Assembly: GCA_002451015.1 (NCBI GenBank)
Contig: DKBB01000392.1
Location: 1-13,498 of the forward strand
Direction: 5' to 3'
DNA from: Acidobacteria bacterium UBA6911
GTDB taxonomy: Bacteria > Acidobacteriota > UBA6911
Length of the DNA: 13,498 bases
The notes under the pieces were generated by a model that did no database searches, was not told where the DNA came from, and was given only the letters and a program-made list of their open reading frames with translations. Of the stretch, positions 6,764 through 12,448 are shown in pieces. The position numbers and the translations under genes are program-made. The first letter of the stretch is position 1; each line of letters begins with the position of its first letter.

Positions 6764-7888
6764 GTGAAATTCGCTTTGTTGCGCAGAAAAAAATTAAGAG
6801 CGGGACGCCTTCTGAGAGAGGCGCGCATGTTTGCCAAGGCAATGAAATCTCCCACACATCCGATCCTGGCTCAGGTCATCCCTACCAGGCGCTGTAACCT
6901 TTCCTGTTCCTATTGCAATGAATATGACGACAGTTCCCCACCGGTTGAAACATCGGCAATGCTGAGCAGGATCGACAAACTGGCAGCCCTGGGGACGACG
7001 ATTGTTACCGCCAGCGGGGGCGAGCCCTTACTGCACCCTGATCTGGAAAAGATCATTCATCGTATTCGCAGTCACGGAATGATCGCTACGGTGATTACCA
7101 ACGGGTATCCCCTGACTCTCCACAGAATCAGGAACCTGAACCGCGCCGGACTCGATTACCTCCAAATCAGCATCGACAACCTGAACCCGGACGGATCCTC
7201 AAGGAAGAGTCTGAGTGCTTTGGAATCAAAGCTGCGGATGCTTGCCGAAAATGCCGATTTCCAGGTTACCGTCAACACCGTGATGGGGCACGGCGTAGGA
7301 AATCCGGAAGACGCTCTGGTTGTTGCCCGGCGGGCACACGAAATTGGATGTACCGCGACGGTAGGCATCCTCCACGACCATGACGGCCAGCTACAGCCGC
7401 TCAATGAGGAGCGCAAAGGGATCTATGAGGATATTCTTCGAATGGGGTCGCCCCTTTTTTCCTTCGCCCAGTACGGGAGATTCCAGAAGAATTTAGTGCA
7501 GGGTGAGCCGAATGAATGGCACTGCCGCGCCGGTTGCCGCTATCTGTATATTTGCGAAGATGGACGGGTCCATAGATGCTCGCAGAAGAGAGGCATACCG
7601 GGCATTCCACTGGAATCCTATTCGTTAGATGACCTGGAGCGGGAATCGCATACAGTGAAGCCTTGTTCGGCTTTTTGTACCGTCTCCTGCGTGCATCAAA
7701 CCGCCCTGCTCGACAGTTTCCGCGAAAATCCAGGAGCCGCATTAACCCAGATCATGGACATCCGGAAGGAACTCGATCCGGACTTCGAGCCTTCCCGGTT
7801 GGTGAAGCTGCTTTCCCGGTTGTTTCTAACCGGCAAGAATCGAAAGCTTTTCGGCAGAATTGCGCTGCGTATTCTAAAAATCTCCTGA
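6764..7888 (+). CDS. Radical SAM enzyme with C-terminal auxiliary cysteines
   Basis: A 374-residue protein. The radical SAM 4Fe-4S motif CNLSCSYC (C44, C48, C51) is followed by the SAM-binding GGEP at 85-88 and a TIM-barrel-like sequence. A second cysteine set lies after residue 250: C254, C258, C264 and C272, then C301, C305 and C309. This resembles a SPASM/twitch-type domain holding one or two extra Fe-S clusters, and HCRAGCRYLYICEDGRVHRC fits the SPASM style. Such enzymes modify peptides, cofactors or, as in the related HpnH group, lipids; the substrate cannot be read from the sequence. There is no transmembrane helix, but the N- and C-terminal ends are basic and could touch membranes. GTG start at 6764, with AAAGGGA about 11 bases upstream. 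Its position after a PAP2 gene points to lipid chemistry, which is inference. Confidence 0.85.
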   Translation: MKFALLRRKKLRAGRLLREARMFAKAMKSPTHPILAQVIPTRRCNLSCSYCNEYDDSSPPVETSAMLSRIDKLAALGTTIVTASGGEPLLHPDLEKIIHRIRSHGMIATVITNGYPLTLHRIRNLNRAGLDYLQISIDNLNPDGSSRKSLSALESKLRMLAENADFQVTVNTVMGHGVGNPEDALVVARRAHEIGCTATVGILHDHDGQLQPLNEERKGIYEDILRMGSPLFSFAQYGRFQKNLVQGEPNEWHCRAGCRYLYICEDGRVHRCSQKRGIPGIPLESYSLDDLERESHTVKPCSAFCTVSCVHQTALLDSFRENPGAALTQIMDIRKELDPDFEPSRLVKLLSRLFLTGKNRKLFGRIALRILKIS

Positions 7889-7891
7889 TTT

Positions 7892-7925
7892 GTGCAATTT
7901 TCCAAAATATTCCCCGCACTTTTTT
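7892..7925 (+). terminator. Possible terminator after the radical SAM gene
   Basis: A GTGC (7892-7895) ... GCAC (7916-7919) pair is followed by a run of six T. Between them is an inner ATTTT-CC-AAAAT pairing. The outer stem is short, so confidence is low. Confidence 0.3.
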
Positions 7926-8034
7926 CGACGCACAGCAAAATCAGAGCCTGGAATCCAACGGAAATAACATCCGCATCCTATTAGAAACCAAAGGCTGGTT
8001 TTGATACGCATCCGGCTTGTAAAGACAGGGATTC

Positions 8035-8057
8035 ATTTCGCCTGAGACTGGCGAAAT
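8035..8057 (+). promoter_or_regulatory. Perfect inverted repeat over the start of the XRE gene
   Basis: ATTTCGCC (8035-8042) and GGCGAAAT (8050-8057) are perfect 8-bp inverted arms around a 7-base spacer. The right arm covers the first two bases of the ATG at 8056. It could be an autoregulatory operator, common for XRE/antitoxin proteins, or an mRNA hairpin hiding the start. It is not followed by a T-run, so it is unlikely to be a terminator. Confidence 0.45.
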
Positions 8058-8274
8058 GGAATTCCGTTCAGATCTTACATGCGCACTTGCAAAGATCATC
8101 CGCAGAGGAAAGATGACCCATGCAGAGATTGCGAAAAAAGCAGGGACCTCCCGAACCCGCGTGACAGCCATTGCAAACGGCAATACAAAAGGGATATCCA
8201 CGGATCTGCTGATCCGAGTTCCCTCAGCTACCCGACACAAGGCGGAATTGCGGGTGCGTAAGACCGCTGCGTAG
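8056..8274 (+). CDS. Small XRE-type helix-turn-helix protein, possibly an orphan antitoxin
   Basis: A 72-residue protein. Residues 3-52 (FRSDLTCALAKIIRRGKMTH, then AEIAKKAGTSRTRVTAIANG) match the HTH of short Cro/C1-type proteins found as HigA-like antitoxins. In that family the domain continues with STDLLIRIL-type and GHKAEL-type sequence. Here the segment reads LLIRVPSATRHKAELRV, with Pro and Arg where Leu and Gly are usual, so the C-terminal helix may be damaged. No toxin gene is visible on either side. No clear ribosome binding site; the start overlaps an inverted repeat. It lies between the radical SAM gene and an integrase remnant at tRNA-Sec, so it probably belongs to a decayed integrated element. 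Confidence 0.6.
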   Translation: MEFRSDLTCALAKIIRRGKMTHAEIAKKAGTSRTRVTAIANGNTKGISTDLLIRVPSATRHKAELRVRKTAA

Positions 8275-8377
8275 ACATTACAGAGACAGCCTGTACGATC
8301 TCCAAATTTTGTGTACGATGCAGTTTCCATGGGAATGACGGATTCCGGCGCCGGAGCAGTATAAGCGGCTTCCGTAG

Positions 8378-8668
8378 GGGCTTCCAGGGCTGCTTCTACA
8401 CGATTGCCGCCGGACCGCAGTGAGGAATTTCGTTCGTGCCGGCGTTTCGGATAAGATTGCGGGAGCAATATCCGGTCACAAAACACGATCCGTATTTGAC
8501 CGGTATAATATCGTGGATGAGAGGGATCTGCAGAACGCTACGGCTATGTTAGAAAAGCACTGAGCCAATGCTACGGGCACAATTCAGGTGCAATTTGACC
8601 ATTTGGAGGCTAATTCTGAGGAATCAGAGCAGATAGGATCCAGCGATGGAAAAACGGTAACCCATTGA
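8378..8668 (+). pseudogene. C-terminal remnant of a tyrosine recombinase (integrase) at tRNA-Sec
   Basis: Directly after an in-frame TAG (8375-8377) the sequence encodes the end of a phage-type integrase catalytic domain: [17 protein letters not shown], then [18 protein letters not shown] and [16 protein letters not shown]. The HxxR box (HDCR), the second His in SGHKT and the nucleophile Tyr in DRYNIV are all recognisable. The frame meets a TGA at 8561-8563 but continues in the same phase with plausible sequence (ANATGTIQVQFDHLEANSEE) to a TGA at 8666-8668, suggesting that the first TGA is a nonsense mutation near the end. The N-terminal arm-binding domain and most of the catalytic domain (about 300 residues of the family) are missing. 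The frame ends 8 bp from the tRNA CCA end, typical of an element that used this tRNA as attachment site. Confidence 0.82.
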
Positions 8669-8676
8669 AAATAAAG

Positions 8677-8775
8677 TGGCGGAGGTGCATGGGAATCGAA
8701 CCCACCTAGCCTACCTTCCGGTAAACCACAACTGGATTTGAAGTCCAGGCCAGCCACCAGGCCAGATTCACCTCC
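8677..8775 (-). tRNA. selC: tRNA-Sec (anticodon TCA)
   Basis: On the minus strand the gene begins GGAGGTG and ends CACCTCC-G-CCA, with the CCA encoded. The anticodon arm CTGGA-CTTCAAA-TCCAG is the same as that of E. coli SelC, with anticodon TCA reading UGA. The features special to tRNA-Sec are present: a 6-bp D stem with a 4-base loop (CTGGCC-TGGT-GGCTGG) and a long variable arm of about 9 pairs (TGGTTTACC-GGAA-GGTAGGCTA). The T arm is GTGGG-TTCGATT-CCCAT. Length is 99 nt, against 95 in E. coli. The eighth acceptor pair is non-canonical (A-G). Its presence means the organism makes selenoproteins; selA, selB and selD are not in the window. Confidence 0.95.
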
Positions 8776-8788
8776 GTGCAATCGTGTG

Positions 8789-8816
8789 ATTGTAACAGAA
8801 ACCGTGCTCTGTCCAA
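8789..8816 (-). promoter_or_regulatory. Sigma-70-type promoter of tRNA-Sec
   Basis: A minus-strand TTGGAC (-35, 8816-8811) and TACAAT (-10, 8794-8789) are separated by 16 bp. The -10 box ends 13 bp before the first base of the mature tRNA. Both boxes are close to consensus and in the right place for independent tRNA transcription. Confidence 0.6.
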
Positions 8817-9124
8817 TCTCAAATTACAGGTTTATCTCAATTTCGCCCGATAATCTGTCTCCCGTTTCCCGTAATAACTGTTGGGGTATTGTCACTCCCT
8901 GTGAGACAAAGAAACCCCGGAAAAGCCTGTCATTTTCTGCTACCAATGAATTCCTGATGAGAAAGAACGGCGAACCATGATAAAGTTAAGTGTTGGATTC
9001 ATTATATGAATTCCAGCCCGAACTGAGTTTATATACCGCCTGGAGACTTTTGAACATGGCTGCCGGAAGAAAAATCCGGGTTTATAATTTTCGATCTTCA
9101 ATTTTCCATCCTTAATCTTTCATT
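8817..9124. other. Intergenic stretch without a supported gene
   Basis: No convincing gene. A minus-strand frame lacking a start codon (ending near 8823) reads FFVSQGVTIPQQLLRETGDR followed by LSGEIEINL; this looks protein-like but is not recognised and could be a fragment. ATGAATTCC occurs twice (8946 and 9006), the second within an imperfect palindrome around 8995-9014. A short CCGGA/TCCGG inverted repeat (9063-9079) is followed by TTTATAATTTT. A TATAAT there could be the -10 box of the downstream PP2C gene, but no -35 box matches it. Confidence 0.35.
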
Positions 9125-10654
9125 ATGGGCCTGCCACTGGACAACAGACGAAAATCCATAATTCCGTTGAATGAAACGGAAATCCTGCGGTCCACAATCT
9201 ACCACCTGAACGAGGGCGTTATCGTCGCAGACAGAGACGGTATCTTTCTTATATGCAACGAAGCCGCGCAGACCGTTCTCGGTATCGGAGTGGATGAAAA
9301 TTCCCCGATATCTTGGGCCGAAATCTATGGTTGCTACATGCCGGACGGTATTACTCCCTACGATCCTGACGCACTGCCTGCAACCCGAGCACTCGGCGGT
9401 GAAACCGTCCCGGAAACCGAAATATACATTCGCAACGCGCAATGCCCGGCAGGGATATGGATTCACGCCAAGGCGAGCCCTCTGCGGGATAAAAACGAAA
9501 ATATCTACGGCAGTGTCGTCGTTTTCCATGATGTCACCAAGAAAAAGCAGACGGATACACGCATACAAACTCTGACGAACGCCGTCGAGCAGACCGCCGA
9601 CGGAATAATGATCTGCGACAGAAGCGGTCTGATCGAGTATGTCAATCCCGCTTTCGAAAAAACAACCGGATACTCGCTGGAAGAAGTTAAAGGGCTTACA
9701 CCGCGCATTCTCAAGTCCGGTGTGCATGACGACGCATTTTACGAAAAACTCTGGGCCACGATCCTGGCCGGAAACGTGTTCCGGGGGACGATCTCCAATA
9801 AGAAGGAAGACGGCGAAATTTTCCTTGCCGAGCAGACAATCACCCCGATGCTGGGGAGCACTGGAGCAATCACCCATCTGGTGACGGTATTCAAGGACGT
9901 AACCGAACAGAAAAAGCTGCAGGAGCAGAAGTTCCAAATGAGCCTGGCACGCGCCGTGCAGCAGCAATTTTACCGCATGCCGCCGCCCAAAATAGAAGGA
10001 TATAAATTCGCCGGATCTTCATTTCCAGCGGATGAAACAGGGGGGGATTATTTCGATTTTCTGCCGCTTCTAGGCGATGCTCTCGGAATCGCCATCGGCG
10101 ATGTTAGCGGCCACGGTATAGGCTCCGCTTTACTGATGGTGGAACTCCGGGCGTTTCTGCGGGCCTTTGCACAGCAGGGCACGAATGTCGGGGATATCTT
10201 CTCGTTGACAAATAATGCACTCGTTTCAGACCTGGAACAGGGCCGTTTCGCCACGTTGATCCTCTGCTGCCTCGATCTTTCTACACGATCGTTTATATAC
10301 GCCAGTGCCGGACATACTCCGGGCTTCATCCTGGATAACGAGGGGAATGTGAGGCAGACCCTCAAGAGTACGGACATCCCGCTGGGATTCATGCCCGACC
10401 ACAAGTTCACATGCAGCGACCGGATTGAACTGAAATCGGGCGATATACTCGCCCTGCTAACGGACGGAATTACAGAAGCGGAAAGGCCGGATCAGGAGGC
10501 ATTCGGAGTTGAAAGAACCCTTGATTACATCCGGGCCCACAGGCACGAGCACGTACAGCTGATCATAAACGGACTCTACAAGACTGTCAGGGATTTCTCG
10601 GACGGAATGCCGCAAGTCGACGATATCACTGCCGTCCTCTGCAAAGTTCAATAG
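9125..10654 (+). CDS. PAS-PAS-PP2C serine/threonine phosphatase (RsbU/SpoIIE type)
   Basis: A 509-residue cytoplasmic signalling protein without transmembrane segments. Two PAS sensor domains lie at about 21-138 and 147-263, both ending in the VFHDVT/VFKDVT motif common at PAS ends. A short helical linker (262-285) leads to a PP2C-type phosphatase domain (about 290-509). Its metal-binding motifs are complete: DETGGDYFD (303-311), GDVSGHG (325-331), LLTDGITEA (444-452) and DDITAVL (499-505). Enzymes of this build dephosphorylate anti-anti-sigma factors in partner-switching pathways that control alternative sigma factors or c-di-GMP outputs; no RsbV/RsbW-type partner is in the window. The PAS domains probably sense a cytoplasmic ligand or redox state, but no heme- or flavin-binding residue can be assigned with confidence. 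The ATG at 9125 has no visible Shine-Dalgarno, and an in-frame TAA at 9113 excludes a longer start. Confidence 0.92.
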   Translation: MGLPLDNRRKSIIPLNETEILRSTIYHLNEGVIVADRDGIFLICNEAAQTVLGIGVDENSPISWAEIYGCYMPDGITPYDPDALPATRALGGETVPETEIYIRNAQCPAGIWIHAKASPLRDKNENIYGSVVVFHDVTKKKQTDTRIQTLTNAVEQTADGIMICDRSGLIEYVNPAFEKTTGYSLEEVKGLTPRILKSGVHDDAFYEKLWATILAGNVFRGTISNKKEDGEIFLAEQTITPMLGSTGAITHLVTVFKDVTEQKKLQEQKFQMSLARAVQQQFYRMPPPKIEGYKFAGSSFPADETGGDYFDFLPLLGDALGIAIGDVSGHGIGSALLMVELRAFLRAFAQQGTNVGDIFSLTNNALVSDLEQGRFATLILCCLDLSTRSFIYASAGHTPGFILDNEGNVRQTLKSTDIPLGFMPDHKFTCSDRIELKSGDILALLTDGITEAERPDQEAFGVERTLDYIRAHRHEHVQLIINGLYKTVRDFSDGMPQVDDITAVLCKVQ

Positions 10655-10673
10655 AAAAGAGCACAATGCGCCG

Positions 10674-10696
10674 GCCGGCATCCAGGTCTTGCCGGC
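10674..10696 (+). other. GCCGGC inverted repeat between the PP2C gene and proC
   Basis: Two GCCGGC copies (10674-10679, 10691-10696) can pair across an 11-base loop, 11 bases before the proC Shine-Dalgarno. There is no T-run, so this is not a standard terminator. It may simply modulate translation or transcript stability of proC. Confidence 0.3.
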
Positions 10697-10719
10697 TGAG
10701 CCAAAACAAAGGAGATTCC

Positions 10720-11568
10720 ATGTTCAGTGGAAAAGTCGTCGGATTCATCGGCACCGGCAATATGGGAGAAATCCTGGTTCGCGGATTGATTCAGTCAAAG
10801 AAAGTGACCAAATCGAATATCCTGGCATGCGATGTAAGTAAAGACCGGCTGAACCATATATCGAAAACCTACGGCATCAAGACGACAACCTCCGTCAAAG
10901 AGCTGGTAAAAAAATCGTCCATAATCATCATAGCCGTCAAGCCGCAGAATATTGACGAACTTCTGGATCAACTTTCAATATTAAGCCATGAAGGGCACCT
11001 GTTTATTTCCATCGTAGCAGGAGTTACCGCCGAAAAGATCGCCCAGAAAATGCACCACGAGTCCGGAATAATCCGGGCAATGCCGAATGCTCCCGCATCG
11101 GTGCTTGCAGGGGTTACGGCCCTGTATCCCGGCCGCAATATCTCATCCTCAGACCTTAAAAGAGCAGAATCCATTTTCGAATGTGTCGGCAGCACCGTCC
11201 TGATCAAGAATGAAGCTCTCATGGATGTCGTAACCGGCCTGTCCGGCAGCGGCCCCGCTTATGTTTTTCTGGCTATCGAATCATTGAGCGACGCCGGAGT
11301 ACAACTGGGAATCTCCAGATCGGAATCTTCCCTCCTGGCCGCTCAAACGGTTTACGGGGCGGCGAAAATGCTGCTGGAGACCGGCAAGCATCCCAGCGAA
11401 CTGAAGGACCTGGTCGCCACACCCGGAGGCACTACGTTTGCCGGGTTAAAAATGCTGGAAAAGTGCAATTTCCGATCCACAATCATGGAAGCGGTGGAGG
11501 CCGCGACACTCCGTTCCAAGGAACTCGGAATTCTGATCAATTCAAACAACAAAAAGCACAAGAAATAA
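10720..11568 (+). CDS. proC: Pyrroline-5-carboxylate reductase
   Basis: A 282-residue cytoplasmic enzyme that catalyses the last step of proline synthesis, NAD(P)H reduction of 1-pyrroline-5-carboxylate. The Rossmann nucleotide site is VGFIGTGNMGEIL (7-19). The dimerisation/catalytic part carries the family signature: MPNAPASVLAGVTAL (121-135), LSGSGPAYVFLAIESLSDAG (174-193) and DLVATPGGTTFAGL (230-243). Length is close to E. coli ProC (269), with a short lysine-rich tail. I choose ATG 10720, preceded by AAAGGAGA; the in-frame ATG at 10666 would add 18 residues before the Rossmann fold and lies before the ribosome binding site. It follows the PP2C gene by 65 bp on the same strand and may be read from the same transcript. 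Confidence 0.95.
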   Translation: MFSGKVVGFIGTGNMGEILVRGLIQSKKVTKSNILACDVSKDRLNHISKTYGIKTTTSVKELVKKSSIIIIAVKPQNIDELLDQLSILSHEGHLFISIVAGVTAEKIAQKMHHESGIIRAMPNAPASVLAGVTALYPGRNISSSDLKRAESIFECVGSTVLIKNEALMDVVTGLSGSGPAYVFLAIESLSDAGVQLGISRSESSLLAAQTVYGAAKMLLETGKHPSELKDLVATPGGTTFAGLKMLEKCNFRSTIMEAVEAATLRSKELGILINSNNKKHKK

Positions 11569-11571
11569 GGG

Positions 11572-11625
11572 AAAAGGGGACGTAACACGTATTTGCAATC
11601 CTAATTAAGTGTTATGTCCCCTTTT
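11572..11625. terminator. Long palindrome acting as bidirectional terminator; possible REP-type element
   Basis: AAAAGGGGACGTAACAC (11572-11588) and GTGTTATGTCCCCTTTT (11609-11625) pair over 17 bp, with one G-T wobble, around a 20-base loop. The arms start with A-runs and end with T-runs (TTTTTT on the plus strand), so the stem can end transcription in both directions. It sits exactly between the convergent proC and glycosyltransferase genes. The unusually long arms also resemble dispersed extragenic palindromes moved by REP-associated transposases. Confidence 0.75.
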
Positions 11626-11628
11626 TTC

Positions 11629-12369
11629 TTATTTATATAAGCCGGCCCGAAGATTCTGCCGGATCTTCCGGATTTCGCTGAGCACTTCGAAATAAGACCG
11701 CAATGTCACCTTGCTGCCCATGGAGTTCAGCCAGGTTATGGGCACTTCACGGATCCGGTATTCCAAAGACCGTGCTATGATCAGCAACTCTATGTCATAA
11801 CCCCATTTGTCGATGGTCAGTCTCCGGAATATGCATTCGGCTGCCTCACCCGTGAACATTTTGAATCCGGCCTGCGTGTCGTATATCCCGGGAACCGCCA
11901 GCATTCGCACAAGCCAGTTGCCTGCCCGTCCGGCGATCTCCTTGGCCTTCGTTTGAGGGCGGGCGACCACAGAGTCCCTGAGAGCCCTGGATCCGATCAC
12001 GACGTCAAAGCCCATGTGAAAAAAAGGCCAGAACCGCTCCACCTGTTTCACCGTCGTGGAGTTGTCGGCGTCCATAAACAGACGGAAAGCGCCCTTTGCC
12101 GCCAGGATACCCCTCTTGACCGAAGCCCCTTTGCCATGATTCGAACCGTCCGGATGCTGCAGCAATTTCAAAAAAACCGGGCCGGCATCCTGTTGACGCA
12201 CCAACCCTTCCGTTCCATCCGTAGAACCGTCATTCACGACGACGATCTCCGACTGGTAGGACTGGTTCCTGAGATAGGCGATCGTCTGGGTCAGCGTATC
12301 CGGCAGCCGCAGCTCCTCATTGTAAGCAGGGATAACAACCGAAAGCTGAATATTCGAAGGTTCCGTCAT
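11629..12369 (-). CDS. Family 2 glycosyltransferase, polyprenyl/dolichyl-phosphate glucosyltransferase (ALG5-like) type
   Basis: A 246-residue GT-A glycosyltransferase. VVIPAYNEE (11-19) and VVNDGSTDGT (44-53) form the nucleotide-sugar site; DADNST (100-105) is the DXD-type metal site. GSR (126-128), DTQAGFKMF (164-172) and KWGYDIELL (188-196) are the signature of the Dpm1/ALG5 branch, which moves a sugar from UDP- or GDP-sugar to a polyprenyl phosphate at the cytoplasmic membrane face. There is no C-terminal transmembrane pair, so it would be peripheral. It may feed cell-surface glycan or glycoprotein synthesis; no glycan cluster is in the window. The stop nearly abuts the terminator at 11572-11625. 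The start ATG at 12369 has no strong Shine-Dalgarno. Confidence 0.88.
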   Translation of the reverse strand: MTEPSNIQLSVVIPAYNEELRLPDTLTQTIAYLRNQSYQSEIVVVNDGSTDGTEGLVRQQDAGPVFLKLLQHPDGSNHGKGASVKRGILAAKGAFRLFMDADNSTTVKQVERFWPFFHMGFDVVIGSRALRDSVVARPQTKAKEIAGRAGNWLVRMLAVPGIYDTQAGFKMFTGEAAECIFRRLTIDKWGYDIELLIIARSLEYRIREVPITWLNSMGSKVTLRSYFEVLSEIRKIRQNLRAGLYK

Positions 12370-12385
12370 TTAGCCCGATTATGAC

Positions 12386-12413
12386 AAGGGGGCGATCACC
12401 GGGTTCGCCCCTT
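12386..12413 (-). terminator. Stem-loop after the aldolase gene
   Basis: AAGGGGGCGA (12386-12395) and TCGCCCCTT (12405-12413) form a stem of about 9 GC-rich pairs with one extra G, around a 9-base loop, between the aldolase stop and the glycosyltransferase start. On the minus strand only CTTGTC follows, so termination may be partial and the glycosyltransferase may be reached by readthrough. Confidence 0.5.
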
Positions 12414-12448
12414 TAATAATGAAACATGAATTTGGCTATGGGATCGGC

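Noticed and set aside
7941..8486. 181-codon minus-strand open frame
   Set aside because: It is antisense to both the XRE gene and the integrase remnant, which have recognisable motifs. The product looks random.
8561..8563. In-frame TGA in the integrase remnant, very close to tRNA-Sec, as a selenocysteine codon
   Set aside because: The gene is truncated at its N-terminus with a TAG just upstream, no SECIS-like hairpin is evident, and integrases are not selenoproteins. A nonsense mutation is simpler.
9098..9967. 289-codon minus-strand open frame
   Set aside because: It lies antisense to the PAS domains of the PP2C gene, which has clear motifs. The antisense translation shows no known domain.
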